Assembly (NCBI GenBank): GCA_029204225.1
Contig: CM055098.1
Location: 54,243,153-54,307,152, forward strand
Length of the DNA: 64,000 bases
Source: Diphasiastrum complanatum
Taxonomy: Eukaryota; Streptophyta; Lycopodiopsida; Lycopodiales; Lycopodiaceae
Reading direction: 5' to 3'
The notes under the pieces are model-generated. The model ran no database searches. It was not told the origin of the DNA and saw only the letters and a program-made list of their open reading frames with translations. This document shows positions 24,945 through 37,200 of this stretch, piece after piece. The stretch's first letter is position 1. The number at the start of each line of letters is the position of its first letter. Both the position numbers and the translations under genes were made by a program.

Positions 24945-25360
24945 ATGGATTTTCAAAGTAAACCCCGGTCTTATTTTAGACAAGCTGATCCAATTATCAT
25001 TTATGAAAATTTAAGATGAAGACCTTGCTAATAGCAATCGAGTTGTGGGATGTTGTTTCAAGTTCAGAGATGAAGCTCGAAGACGACAACGAAGGTGACT
25101 CGAAATGGAAATCAAAGGATGGTAAAGCTTTCGCGTTTATTATCCTTAATATATCATATACTCAAATTGGCCATATCTTCGAAAGGAAATTCTTCACACA
25201 CAAGATGTCGAATAGCGATTCTCTTTAGAATCACATTAATCAGTTTAAGAATCTCTTGCAACAAATGGCCACTGTCGAATCAGTCATAGACAATCAAGAC
25301 ACAATTATTACATTGTTTTCAAGCTTGCCCTTTACATATGAGAACTGGGTGATAATGTCA
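24945..25360 (+). pseudogene. copia gag fragment, frameshifted
   Basis: Starts at ATG 24945 (MDFQSK). With several frame changes it follows the same gag as 46506-47013: WKSKDGKAFAFIILNISYTQ, IGHIFE, NSDSL.NHINQFKNLLQQM and the TLFSSLPFTYENWV stretch. It stops near 25360 where the sequence becomes unrelated. It is only the N-terminal part of gag, without zinc knuckle or pol. Confidence 0.8.
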
Positions 25361-26236
25361 TGTGCCAATTCCCAAACTAATAGCAATAACAATGAATTAA
25401 AGCTAAAAGCAAGGAGAGAATGAGACAATCATGATAGCATATCAATAGAAAGCTAGAGACAATGAGATCACAATGTAATCACATTAGCAATGAAAGGAAG
25501 AGTAAAATCAATGGAAATGGAGCATTGATTCATGTGGATTCGAAACTTGCAGTTCTTCCATCACTTCTTCAGTAGGGCTCAATTGTCCATTGAACAATAG
25601 TAATGATGAACCACAATGGGTACGAGGAGTGGCACAATAACTATTCTATTGATCTCTTGGAAAGCTATTGGAAGTGCTATTATGTATGCAACGTTGCACA
25701 AGAGGCGATGATTGTTCAAGCTGGCACATAGAACTCATGTACCGCAGTGCGTGCTCACCATCTTGTGAATTGCGATGATATTTTGATTGTCGTGAATATA
25801 ACTCATCATCATAATCACTACTATAAAAACCGCATCAATATTAGATTGATTTGACTGGTATAGCTCATGGTCTTTATTTTGGTCAGAATAGTTTTCATCA
25901 TAACTCAAACAGTCTCCATATGAGTCATGTTGTTCATATTGGTCTGAATTACTGTTATTGTGCTCCTAATATTGATAACCACAATATGATTGGTCATCAC
26001 CTTCAGATTGATTATCAAATTCCACCTCATAATCAAAATCAAAATCCATTTTGACAAAATCAAGGAGAATAGGAGTTGAAAATTTATAAGAAACCTTATT
26101 AAAAAATTGTGAAGTTTAATTTTTGCAAGGAAATAAGCTCTTGACAGTTTCTCCACCCACTTTAAACTTAGAGTTCTACGATGAGTGAAACTGAGAATGA
26201 CAAAAAGTTGTTGTTCATATACAACTGAGCACTTTT
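25361..26236. other. Unassigned; possible low-complexity coding remnant on the minus strand
   Basis: On the minus strand 26050-25830 reads as an acidic, Asp/Tyr/Gln-rich string (YEVEFDNQSEGDDQSYCGYQ, then SDQYEQHDSYGD and DENYSDQNKDHELYQSNQ) with one stop. It looks like a decayed disordered protein segment rather than random sequence. I cannot assign it. Confidence 0.25.
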
Positions 26237-26918
26237 TCATTTTACAGCGTTCAATTCTGAACTCAGACGGAGATGATATGAGGATAAAAAGTACACAATA
26301 AAATACAAGAAAATTTGATTGAGGGTAAAAAAGGGTCTTGGAAAAAAAATTGAAAAGTAATAATTATGAAATTTCAATAACTTAGCAATGTCAAGCTCGT
26401 CGTTTTGATCACTTTTTGTTTTTACTGCACTGGGATCCGAGCTCACACTATAAAGGTTATGGGTTTTCAAAGAACTAGAAAGAACTGAAAATAAACAAAA
26501 ATTGAATTCTATAAATTTTTGAAATCCATGAAATGCTTTGGTGCTCGGGATAAATTGCAGAAACCGTAGAGAATTATGATGTTTTATGGTAAATTTTTTT
26601 AACAGTTGTCTGTATGGTGCATTTGGGTGCTCGTGAAAGATTGTGGACAACCTTAAAAGATTTTGAACAAAATCGGAAATTTTTTTCCTCGGGCAGTGAG
26701 GAAGAGAAGAGTGGTGGGCGCCGGATGGAAGGCAGGGAGGAATGCGCCGCAGGAGAGAGGTGAGAGAATAGAGAGGGGGGGGGGCTGGCATTTTGCGAGC
26801 ACGTCCGGTGACACCACAGCCACACATTTTGGATAACGTAATGAGTTAGAAACGTACGCCTTGAACTACGTACATTGACCACTTTGTTGCGCGCTGCCCG
26901 CTGTAACTGCCCGGGCAA
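26237..26918 (-). other. Uncharacterised open frame in a GC-richer patch
   Basis: A 196-codon frame on the minus strand (26827-26237) begins in a locally GC-rich segment (26690-26930). Its Pro/Ser/Leu/Arg-rich start (MPAPPPLYSLTSLLRRIPPC) could be a transit peptide. The latter half is AT-rich and looks like intron or spacer. It may be a first exon or chance; no domain is seen. Confidence 0.2.
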
Positions 26919-26969
26919 AGCCTTTCAATTTCAATTTTCTCACAGCCAGCCAAGTCCCCGTCTCAGCGA

Positions 26970-27034
26970 TATAGGGTCCCTAGTCGTGAGTCCACTTGTT
27001 TGAACGAGGGTATAGGGTCCTAGTCGTGAGTCCA
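26970..27034. repeat. Short tandem duplication
   Basis: TATAGGGTCC(C)TAGTCGTGAGTCCA occurs at 26970-26994 and again at 27011-27034, separated by 16 bp. Confidence 0.85.
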
Positions 27035-27204
27035 GTTATCTCCCTGTGGCACCAGTGACCAGGCCGCGCGCTTTAAACAGGGTGTTAAATGCTTTTTATT
27101 AAATTTAATAATAAAAAGATACATCAAAGGATTGATGTGATGGAAACGTGACTAAATATTAAAAAAATTTAAACTCTATATTAAAGTTTATGAAAACCAA
27201 AGAT

Positions 27205-27367
27205 GACACCCATGGGATTTAAGCCCTGCATTTGGGATTTAAGCCTCTTGGGGCAGAGTCTCCCATTGGTCGGAGCCACGTGCTCTCGGCGCCAACGCAA
27301 CAGCTTGGCGCACGGTCCTTGTCCCGGGACCTACGCGGTCTTGGAACCCAGCCTTGTGCTCCAAGGT
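27205..27367 (+). pseudogene. ITS2 tail of an rDNA unit, degenerate
   Basis: The stretch directly before the 26S start is GC-rich with several CCTTG/GGCGC blocks, as in plant ITS2. It is assigned by position only. The 5.8S gene is missing: upstream, after 27060, the sequence is AT-rich and unrelated. Confidence 0.5.
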
Positions 27368-27695
27368 TGGACCTCAGATCAGGCAAGGCTACCCATTAAG
27401 TTTAAGCATATCAGTAAGCGGAGGAGAAGAAACTAACCAGGATTTCCCTAGTAATGGTGAGCGAACCGAAAAGTGTCCATCGTGTGGCATTGTCGTGCGA
27501 ATTGTAGTCCGGAGAAGCGTCCTCTGCAACAGACCGGGCCCAAGTTCCCTGGAATGGAACGTCGGAGAGGGTGAGAGCCCTCTTTAACGAGGCACTGTCT
27601 GCGAGTCGGGCTGTTTGGGAATGTAGCCCTAAGCAGGTGGTAAACTCCATCCAAGGCTAAATACGGGCAAGACACCGATAGCGAACAAGTACCAT

Positions 27696-27728
<33 letters not shown>

Positions 27729-28170
27729 GTTAGAAAGTGCTTGAAATTGTTGGGAGGGAAGCGAATGGAGGCTGTGGGTGTGCCCCGGTTGGATGCGAAA
27801 TGGCGAGAGTTGGTCCGCCGCTCAACGCGGGGTGCAAGTCAACGTGGGCAGGCTTGGCAGGACAAAAGCGGGGTTGCGATGACCCTGCCGACGCCACGAC
27901 ACACACACACACAACTTGTGGTGGGCCTTCGGGCACCTATGCGCTCGGGACGCTGGCGATTTCGGGCTTTCCATCCGACCTGTCTTGAAACACGAACCAA
28001 GGAGTCTAGCATGTGTGCGAGCCGGTGGGTGGCAAACCCATCAAGGCGCAAGAAAAGAGACTGCCCGAGACCCGGGGCCCCAAGAGTCATGGGCCGCTGC
28101 CCGGGGAACTGCACCACCCTGCCTGGGACACACGAGTGCCCACGCGCTAGGGTGCCCTTGAAGTTTCTAC
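27368..28170 (+). pseudogene. 26S rRNA 5' fragment, decayed
   Basis: Matches the start of plant nuclear 26S rRNA: ACCTCAGATCAGGC, TTAAGTTTAAGCATATCA, GAAACTAACCAGGATT, AGTACCATGAGGGAAAGATG, then TCTTGAAACACGAACCAAGG and GCATGTGTGCGAG. About 0.8 of the usual ~3.4 kb is present (domains D1-D3). Conserved sites carry transitions, for example ACCCATTAAG for the usual ACCCGCTGAG and ATCAGTAAGCGGAGGAG for ATCAATAAGCGGAGGAA. It is single, truncated and flanked by unrelated DNA, so it is a dispersed pseudogene and not part of an active array. Confidence 0.88.
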
Positions 28171-29116
28171 GCTTGATTGGGATTTTTCTTGGGAACGCGT
28201 CCATTCGGGCAATGTCGGGCACCAATTTATTGTCTAATTTTGTGGCAATTACTTTTGTTGCCTTTGTTGTCTAATTTTGTGGCAATTACGTGTGTTGCTT
28301 TTCTTTTTTGACATTATACAATTAATTTTAGCTTTGTGTATATAGATCCAATTAATTGAACTTGGACAATAAAGGCTACATTGGATCAAACTTGGTGATC
28401 CATCCAAAAAAAAACTCTAGACTTCTCGCATTGATCCATTGAGATATGTAGGGGGATGGTTTTTGAGTGAGTTTTGACAATGAGCATATTGGTGATTTAG
28501 TGACTTTCATGGGAAATGGAAATAACAAGTAATCACAACAAGAGCATAAGCAAGAGTGATTAGCAAATGAGGATGCTTGAGCTCTATTTCACAATGTTGT
28601 AGATGATTGCACTATCGGACATTGAATTGTGGGATACTAGTGTATGATATTGACTTGATTATATATTTTTCAAATATATATTTATCTTCATTATTTATGG
28701 AAAATAATGGAAGGTTATAGAATGATAGTCACAGTTGAGTTGACATCGAATATCTTGCAAATGTTTTCGATTTGTCAAATGGATTGCTAGCAATATGATT
28801 ACAACAAGGATCTCATTCAAAACATTCTTCTACGATGGCTATAGGGTTTAGAGTTGATCATTGATCCACTTACTGCAACATGATTTCATTATAGCTAGTT
28901 TCAAATTATTGTACTTGCAATATGAGTGTAGATTGATAGCTAAATAGTGCCATGCTTTTTTATATTGTGTTGGTGGATTCTGGTGTAGACGTTCTGTAGT
29001 TGTATCCATGAGATAGTCACATTGGCAACACTAATGAAAAAGTCTAGATGTGAACTGTATGTGTGTGTGTGTCAAGTTGCATGTGCATGTTTATATGCAA
29101 TTTTATTTTTCATTTT
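28171..29116. other. No gene; one short duplication
   Basis: TTGTCTAATTTTGTGGCAAT occurs twice, near 28229 and 28266, just after the rDNA fragment. The rest is AT-rich with no coding signal. Confidence 0.5.
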
Positions 29117-29850
29117 GAAAAACAAAAATCCATGGCCTGCACTTGATGTCTTTTGGTTTAGGGTTGCCCCCTTTGTTGGTTTTTTAATTTTTTTGGAATG
29201 TAAAGGCACAAAATACCACATTGTCAACTGTACATTGTATAAGCAACAAAACTAAATTTGCCAATGTCAAGCCCGTGTAAAGGAGACGTAGTTAAAATAC
29301 ATTACTGCGTGAATAATCTAAAAAGCCCTAGGTGACACGTGTGGTGCATTCATAAGCATAGAAAAACAAAAACCCATGGCCTACATTTGTTGTTTTCTGG
29401 TTTAGGATTTAGGGTTTTGATGGGTTTTTTTTTTTGGGAATGTAAAAACATAGGTTATCACATTGTCAATTGTACATTGTATAAGCAACTAGACTAAATT
29501 TGCCAACGTCAAGACCTTGAAAAGGAGACGCAGTTAAAATACATTGCTACGTGAACAACATAAAAAGCCATAGTGTGACACATGGTGCATTCGTAGACAT
29601 AGAAAAACAAAAACGCATGGCCTACATTTGTTGTTTTCTAGTTTAGGGTTGGCCCCTTTGCTATTTTTTTTTTTTATTGGAACGTAAAGGCACAACATAC
29701 CACACTGTCAACTATACATTGTATAAATAACAAAACTAAATTTGCCAACGTCAAGCACATGAAAAGGAGATGCAATTAAAATACATCTATGTAATGAACA
29801 ATATAAAAAGCCCCAAATGACACATGGTGCATTGCATAAGCATAGAAAAA
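29117..29850. repeat. Tandem repeat, three units of about 242 bp
   Basis: Units start at 29117, 29361 and 29602 with GAAAAACAAAAA(C/T)(C/G)CATGGCCT. A fourth start at 29845 diverges at once. Each unit carries TTTAGG...TTTT, CACATTGTCAACTGTACATT-type sequence and AAAGGAGACG.AGTTAAAATACAT. Unit identity is roughly 85% by eye. There is no coding content. It lies downstream of the coiled-coil ORF and could be subterminal repeats of a DNA transposon or a local satellite. Confidence 0.88.
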
Positions 29851-30104
29851 ACAACTCTATTAGACCTGCGTATTGTCAAACATTTAGTTTGTTCTGTGTC
29901 CCTTTTGAACGTGCTTTATACACACACAAAAAAACTTGTCCTGGCCATGTATGATCGTTTTTTCCAATACACAGCCCAAAAAACAACTTCACTTTATCTT
30001 TTCCACAGGCTTTGGAATAGCCTCTCTACATATATTCATCCTCGTCAAAAAGTTCTCAGAAACATCCTGGTAGCATTGATCAAGCCCCTCAACAAAACTG
30101 TATT

Positions 30105-31093
30105 TTACAATCTCCCCAAATATTTTTTTTTTTCTAGAGAAGAAGCATCTCTAACTTTGAGATACAATAGCAGGTCCAATCCATGTGGTATTGGAAAATT
30201 GGGATTGAACCAATCCTTTGCCACCCTTGGTTTGTTCAAGGCACCTATCACCCTACAAAACCACATTTGTAAATACTTGGCATAAAACCCAGCTAGCCTA
30301 ATGCAGTCATGAGGTGATCCTTTTGATTGCATTGAAAATGTGGTGAGAGCCTCACAAGCAGTAGTGAATCTTGAAAAATCCCCTTCAATCATTGGCCACC
30401 TAAACATAGGGTTCTCATTTCTTGCGGTAGATGCTCTTTCACGATAGATAATGTTGTTGATCAACAACACCAAGGGTGGCACAAACAGAAGTCTACTATT
30501 ATAATCGTCCAAAACTTGACCATCTTGTATAATAGCAATCGTGGAGATGGTCGACAAAGTCTGTAGATGACCTTTCACAATTTGCAAAGTCTCTTTCTCT
30601 CGTTCTTCCATGTGTTTACGCATAACTTTAATTGCTTCCTCTTGTTGTTGTAACATCAACTTTTGTTTGTGCAACTCCTGATGGGCTCTATGGTAGTTAT
30701 CTTTATAGATGTCCTTAAGCGAGTTTAGTTCGTGAAATTCTTGACGCATAGACTCTAGCCCCCTCAGTGTGACTTCCAATTTTGCCACTTTTTGCAAGGC
30801 CTTATCTTTCTCGTCCACAATCCCTTCATTGTATCTCTCTAGCTTTTGGCATTTGCGCTCCAACGTTTCATACTCGGTTAAAGCTATTGTAATGGAATTG
30901 GATTTGGAAGCAAACGTTTCTTTTTAAACTCTTCTATTCTTGGGTCAAAAAATGATTTCTGAATGGTTTTAGAGCATGTCTGTGTTGCACTCGGGGCAGC
31001 GTCCTTGCCTGGCACAACCCCTTCTTTATCCTCTTGGGACACTTGAGTGGACATATTCAATGGAACATCAACCTCACCAACCCCCTTCATCAT
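30105..31093 (-). pseudogene. Coiled-coil protein of unknown function, one frameshift
   Basis: On the minus strand the first part (31093-30930) starts MMKGVGEVDVPLNMSTQVSQ and is acidic. A one-base loss in an A-run near 30920-30930 moves the frame. The second part (to 30105) has a long heptad-rich coiled coil (ERYNEGIVDEKDKALQKVAK, QELHKQKLMLQQQEEAIKVM), then a globular end (NPMFRWPMIEGDFSRFTTAC, then CIRLAGFYAKYLQMWFCRVI and VAKDWFNPNFPIPHGLDLL). About 320 residues in total. I do not recognise the family. It lies on the same strand as the MULE-like transposase 2 kb upstream and may be its second ORF. Confidence 0.55.
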
Positions 31094-33041
31094 TTTGAAC
31101 GACTAGATTCTTCAATGAAATAAATAAAACGACAAAAAGTCACCCTGTCAAACAGAGATCCATTGCAAACTGTTAGTTTCTATGGTTTAGAGTAATGTGT
31201 AACAATGGACTCTGTAAATCATTTCATGCTTCCTAACGACTATCACAAATTGCTAAGAATAAATTATTTGAGCCACGGTTACACCCCACAATCAAGCTTA
31301 AAAATTGGACAACATGATTAGCCCTGAACCCTAATTCCAGGACCGCAACACGCGACTTTGTGTGGGTTGGGTGAAAACTAACAATTTACTCTCCTTTATG
31401 TTTATGGTGGTGTATCTGAAAATGTGAAATGTTTTCCATGTGATAGTTTGTCAAACATAGAGAGGAAAGAAAAGTACAAATAATTATCTCACATAAAAAA
31501 GGAATGCCATAAAGCCATAACATGGTAGACCATACAATGGTCATGAAAATTGTTTGATGTCCAAATAGCTTGATTACTACAATCTAAATGTCTCATAGTA
31601 AGCAATAAGTCCTTTTTGGAGTGACTTAGACAAAGCAACAAGAATCGCCAAAACATATATATATTTTCCAAAACTGAGATTGCCAACAACATGTCTTTGG
31701 GCTTGCATATAATGTAAAGCCACAAAATTTACTACATAGTAGCCGAGGCATACATATCGGTTTAGGGAAAGTAGCAACTATCATCTCGACATGTGTTTAA
31801 GCTATATGGAACCAAAAAAACTTAGCATCTTTTGTTTTACTACAATCATGTTCTATCCCTCATTTGCGTGCTGATCTTGTAGACTTGTTTGATATGTCGC
31901 CTGAAAAGATCCCACCAACAAGACCCGTTAGTGCTGGTAAAAGAAATGAATGACGAGCATCCTATATCCAATGCGCTCAAATAGATTCAAAAAATAAAAA
32001 AATGTGTGTCAAATTTAGAGCCTACGAAATTGAACTAGAAAACAACATTCAATGTTAACGTGGAAACAATACAACATGTGTGGTGATTACCACATCTAGT
32101 ACAATCACAAACATGAAAGTACACTACGTTGTGAGTCAAGGTTGGCAAACAATAACATATCATACCTTCAATTCACGTTGCACGTGTTGTCTTATCTCGT
32201 TGCTAGGGTAGGGGTGTTGCATTCTCCAAAAATTTTTGTAGCATTTCATGCCGAAACTTGTAAATCATGTCCGATGGGGCATCATGGCAGCGATACTACA
32301 ATTGCCACAAAAAAAGAAAGGGTAGGGGATGGAAGGGTGATTCTCTATGGCAAGACATGGCACACAACAGAATCAAGAGAGTGTCCAAGGCTTACCGAGA
32401 CCATGTGTTCCACTCTCCCCCCTTGCGCAAACCACTTAAAAAATTGCTTTCCATTATGGATGGTAAACCATCCACAACTATAATTGTCGACTTGTTGTGG
32501 AGACTACAGATGCACCGAGAAAAACATAAAAGCAACCCACAACAGTGTCCATTCCACACTATTTGTAAAAAGCAAACGTATTAGACACATTACCTGTGCA
32601 TCTAGAACCTGCAAGAGTCGAGTTTGGATGGATCTGGGGCTAAATAAAGAGACGACAGTGTCCACGAGCCTGCAAACAACACAAATATTTACCAAGTCAA
32701 AGGGAGCAAGCAACTCTTGAATTCACTAAGCATTCCCAAAACTTCACATATGAGATTTTAACATCCAATGTTGGCATGACTTTGTCTAATTGAATTGAAA
32801 GTCAAGCAGGTCCATGTGCATTGCATTTCCTCGTTGACGTGGAGCCCCAAAATTCCATGACTGTAGTGGGAACCACAACACCATACAAAACATGTTTATC
32901 ATGTTAGTGTCGTAAGGAGCAATCGATTGTGACAGCCAGCAGAAATGTATTTGTCAAGCTATTGTGGCAAGGAACAATCAATCACCACAATCAAGCAACA
33001 ACACACAGTGTGAAAAAAGAACAAAAAAAAAAAACAATATC
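31094..33041. other. No assignable gene between the coiled-coil ORF and the MULE ORF
   Basis: Only short frames occur. The minus strand near 32290-32220 has a possible small exon (APSDMIYKFRHEMLQKFLEN) but no supported splice structure. It may be intron or spacer of the same transposon. Confidence 0.35.
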
Positions 33042-33986
33042 TTACTTTGAGCAATACAGAAGGATGAAGACACACTTTGTTGCAACTACATTTTTGATGA
33101 ATCCAAGTACTGTATGATTGTGTCTTAGCTCCACTGCTGCCAAAAAGAATGGAGAGAAGACTTGAACCACTTTCCTAGAATCGAATGGCATCTGTGTGTG
33201 CCAATACCTCAAGCCAGCCTCCACCTAAACATCGAAAATTTCAACCGACTCTCTTTTCATGTATTCACAACAGTTTTCACCAAAATCAATGACAAAGTCG
33301 GGATCACATGTTGTGAATCGAAATTTGTTCCCCAATTGATCAAGCCTAATCTGTATGTCTCGCTCATGGAGCGCCAATGTGTCAATGCCATGAGTGCCTC
33401 GAATTGGTTGATCTTGAGTGGGCATATGCACAACGTTTGGCTCAACTCTACGAGAAAATGTCTTTGGCTCCACACCAATTTCTTTTTGTTTCTTTTTATG
33501 ATGCTTTTGGTCAAGGTTCAGTGCAATGCAAACACGTTTAAGCTTGTGCAACACAGTCTTTGGCATGTTCTTACTCCCTGGACTTGGGATTCCTTTGGCC
33601 TCTCTTGTTAATGTGCAACTGCAATTTTTGCATGGGAGGGTCTCCATACCCCCTATGAAGAGGTTTGAAACATTACAATTTGTGCAAGTGACTCGAAAGC
33701 CCTTAGGATACTGCACACGAGCGTGCTTCTTGCCTATACTTCTTTTAGTTTGTTGAGAGTGCAAAGGTTTCTCCATTTCATTATGGGGGGCATGCTTGTT
33801 ACGCGTGACTTTTGAAGGGATTGCAGATTTTCTACAGTGGCCTAGACGTGTCCTTGTCACGTTTTGTTGAAGAGAGTGTATTGAACCCCTCCTTGGCATG
33901 GAATTTGTCCCAGACCTAGGTGTGTCTCCACAAGAGGCCAAGGCAACTTGTGCCTTACCCACCTTGCGAACAAGCTCTCGTATCTC
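33042..33986 (-). pseudogene. MULE-like transposase, downstream part (after the copia insertion)
   Basis: The frame that ends at 39991 on the other side of element B resumes here (DEIRELVRKVGKAQVALASC) and runs to 33225. A TAG at 33225-33227 interrupts it, then the same frame continues to 33042. It contains a four-Cys segment (CTNCNVSNLF ... LPCKNCSC) that looks like a zinc-binding knuckle, and basic stretches (QKHHKKKQKE). No catalytic motif is in this part. It is the C-terminal region of the gene at 39991-42299. Confidence 0.6.
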
Positions 33987-33991
33987 ATCAC

Positions 33992-34242
33992 CACACAGAT
34001 CATGCTACACAGTAGCACAGACAGAAAACACTCTCCACAGCAAGCTCACATAGCAACTATATTTCTCAAAATGAAATTACACTGTACATATAGTTGTTCA
34101 CTCAGGCAACCCATGCATGACCCAGGTTGTCGTTGGCGGGATGCGTGTCCCGTCGACTTGCCTCGTGGAGAGGCCAACTGATCCTTATCCACTGATAGGA
34201 CCCACAGTACAGTAGCACAATGATTCTACTTTAATTCTAACT
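33992..34242 (-). repeat. 3' LTR of element B
   Basis: 251 bp, about 90% or more identical to the 5' copy. Compared with it, the outer end lacks about 20 bp (the 5' copy ends CAAATTCTAAGT; this copy ends near CTGTGTG). It includes a near-palindrome CGGGA(C/T)(G/A)CGTGTCCCG around 34137-34152. Confidence 0.85.
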
Positions 34243-34253
34243 CTCTCCCTTAA
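34243..34253 (-). promoter_or_regulatory. Polypurine tract of element B
   Basis: The minus strand reads TTAAGGGAGAG directly before the 3' LTR. The same AAGGGAGAG precedes the 3' LTR of element D at 54820. Confidence 0.8.
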
Positions 34254-34296
34254 AGTAGAGTCTACTTTATATACAGTCATATACATAGATTTAAAG

Positions 34297-37200
34297 TCAA
34301 CAAACTTTAAGTACATAAAGCTTTGATCTAAACTTATCAAACTTTTCTCCAACAAGTGGCTTAGTGAAAATATCAGCTAGTTGTTCTTCTGTGCTACAAT
34401 GAACAACATGAATTTCATGACTTAGTCGCCTCTCACGTATAAAGTGATACTGAATCTCAATGTGTTTAGTTCTCGCATGGAACACTGGATTCTTTGCTAG
34501 CTAAATGCCACTCTGACTGTCGCCATGTAATATCGTGGGATTTTTCTGCTTCATGCCAACTTCTTCCAAGATTTGTCTCAACCATATAGCTTCATGTGAT
34601 GCACTACACATTGCCTTATACTCTGCCTCTGTGGTTGAAAGAGCTTCTTACTAGACCAGGAAAAGCAACTACCACAAAATTGGAATACATACCTTGTGGT
34701 GGATCTACGATCATCATAGTCACCTCCCCAATCCGCATCCACATAGTCACACAACTGAGGTAAACCATCATGCTTCCTGTAAATCAAGCCATACTCTGAA
34801 GTGCCTTTCACATAACGCAAAATGCGTTTAGCTGCCTTCCAATGCGTTTCCGTAGGTGCTGCCATAAACTAGCTTACAAAGCCAACAACATAGCATATAT
34901 TTGGTCTAGTCGTGGTAAGGTAAATCAAGCTCCCTACTAACTGCCTATACAACGTAGCATCAAATGACTGTGACTCATCAAGCTTAGAAAGCCTTCTACC
35001 TGGCTCAATAGGAGTTTTCACTGGTTTGCAATCCTGCAACCTAAATCTATGCAACAACTCTTTGACATACTTCACCTATGTTAAACCCACTTCGTGTCCT
35101 TTTTGCCACACCTCTACTCCAAGGCAATAATGCATCAGGCTGAGATCTGTCATCTCGAATTGTTCCATGAGGTCTTTCTTGATCATGCCTATCATCTCTT
35201 GATTATTTCCCGTAATAATCACGTCATCAACATAAAGAGCAATCAAAGCAATCATACCATCAAAGCATAAGACATATAGATTTGTATCAGAGTGTGTTCT
35301 CACCATCCCCTTTGAACAAAAGTAGGGATCAATCCTGCTATACCACGCACGTGGTGCCTGTTTAAGACCATAAAGTGCTTTCTTCAAGCAACATACTTTA
35401 TTTTCCTGTCCCTTCACTACAAAGCCTTCAGGTTGATCCATGAACACCTCTTCTTCCAACTCACCATTCAGAAAAGCAGATTTCACATCCATCTGATGCA
35501 AAGGCCAACCAAAATGTGAAGCTAAACAACAAGTAGACGTAGAGTATTCCACTTACATACCGGTGCAAAGGTCTCCTCATAGTCGATGCCTTTACTTTGT
35601 GCATACCCTTTGATCACCAATCTTGCCTTGTGCTTCGCTATACTTCCATCTGCATGGTACTTAGTCCTGTACACCCATTTGCAACCAATGGGTTTCTTGC
35701 CAACTGGTGGTTCTACTAAGTCCCATGTGCTATGCTTAGCAATTGACTCCATCTCCTCTCCCATGGCCTTGACCCAAATGTCATCACCCTTCACTTCACC
35801 AAAAGTTGAAGGTTCTTTGCTTTGAATAATACTAGATAAGAGAGCATAATTTGCTTCATACCTCTCAGGTTGTGTCTTCTCTCTTGTTGATGTTTGTAGC
35901 TCTCCCTGGCTAGATGATCCTAGAAAGTCATCCATGTCGCAGCACTCCAACAATCTCTCAAACCACTTAGGGAGATTCCTGTCAGGTGATCGGCTTCCTG
36001 GTGAAAATGTATCCCATGGTACATCCTTCTCCTTGCGTTTGTCACCTGCAATTTCAATCCTTCTTGCACCAAAATGTTTGTCCCTACCTCTCCAACCTGT
36101 CTCTTGAGGTTGAGTAGTAGTATCCTGAGATGTATCCTCATGTTCATCACTCGGAAGGTCAATGAATGGATCATCATCAGGTGGTATTCTCACTATACCA
36201 TCTTTTCCACTGGATGTATCTATCTTCTCAGCATCCTCGTCTTCATACATCTTGGATTCATCAAAGATAACATCACGGCTTATATGGACTTTGTTTTCCA
36301 TTGGATCAAAACATCTATAGCCCTTCACACGATCATCATATCCTAGGAATATGCACTTGATAGCTTTCACATCAAATTTACATCTCTCTTCCTTAGAAAC
36401 GTGTACAAAGGCCTTACATCCAAAGATTTGCAAGTGGTTCACCTTTGGCTTCTTCTTCGTGAATGCTTCCTCAGGTGTTATCTTTGGTATGGCAATGGTA
36501 GGACTTCTATTTTGAAGATAGACTACCGTACTGCATGCTTCTGACCAAAAATCCTTTGGTAGTTTCATCTCAGCTAGCATAGATCTGGCACTTTCCACAA
36601 TTGTACGATTCTTGCGCTCAGCTACACCATTGAGAGCAGGAGTATGAGCTTGCGTAAATTGTCTTTTAATCCCACATTGATCACAAAGATCATTGAAGTC
36701 ATTAGACTTGTACTCACCTCCACTATCTGATCTTAGGACTTTGATCTTTCTACCTGTTTGATTTTCGACCAATGCTTTGAAGCACTTGAAGTTGTCAAAT
36801 GCATCTGATTTCTTCTTCAAGAAGTAGATCCACGTCTTTTGTAACATATCATCAATAAAGGTCATGAAATAGAAGGCTTTACCTAAGGACATGGTCCTCA
36901 TAGGCCCGCATAAATCTGTGTGGATTAAACCTAGGATGTTCTTTGCTCTTGCAACACCCCCTTTATTGAACTTCTCTCGATGCTGCTTCCCATATACACA
37001 TAATTCGCACATCGATTTCAAGTGGTCTTCAATGGTAGGCAATCCTATTACCATCTCCAATTTTATCATCAAACTGAGACTTCCCAAGTTCAAGTGACCA
37101 AGCCTCTTATGCCACAACTCAGTTTGCGATGGAATGGACGATACAAGTCCATGTTGCCCCTTGATTGTAGCATTCAACCTGTACAATTTTGTATTGGGCT

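Noticed and set aside
27203-28274. Several open frames of 70-190 codons on both strands
   Set aside because: They overlap the 26S rDNA fragment and reflect its GC-rich sequence.
33225-33962. A separate host gene with a Cys-rich knuckle
   Set aside because: The frame joins the MULE-like transposase across element B, so it is better read as that gene's downstream part.
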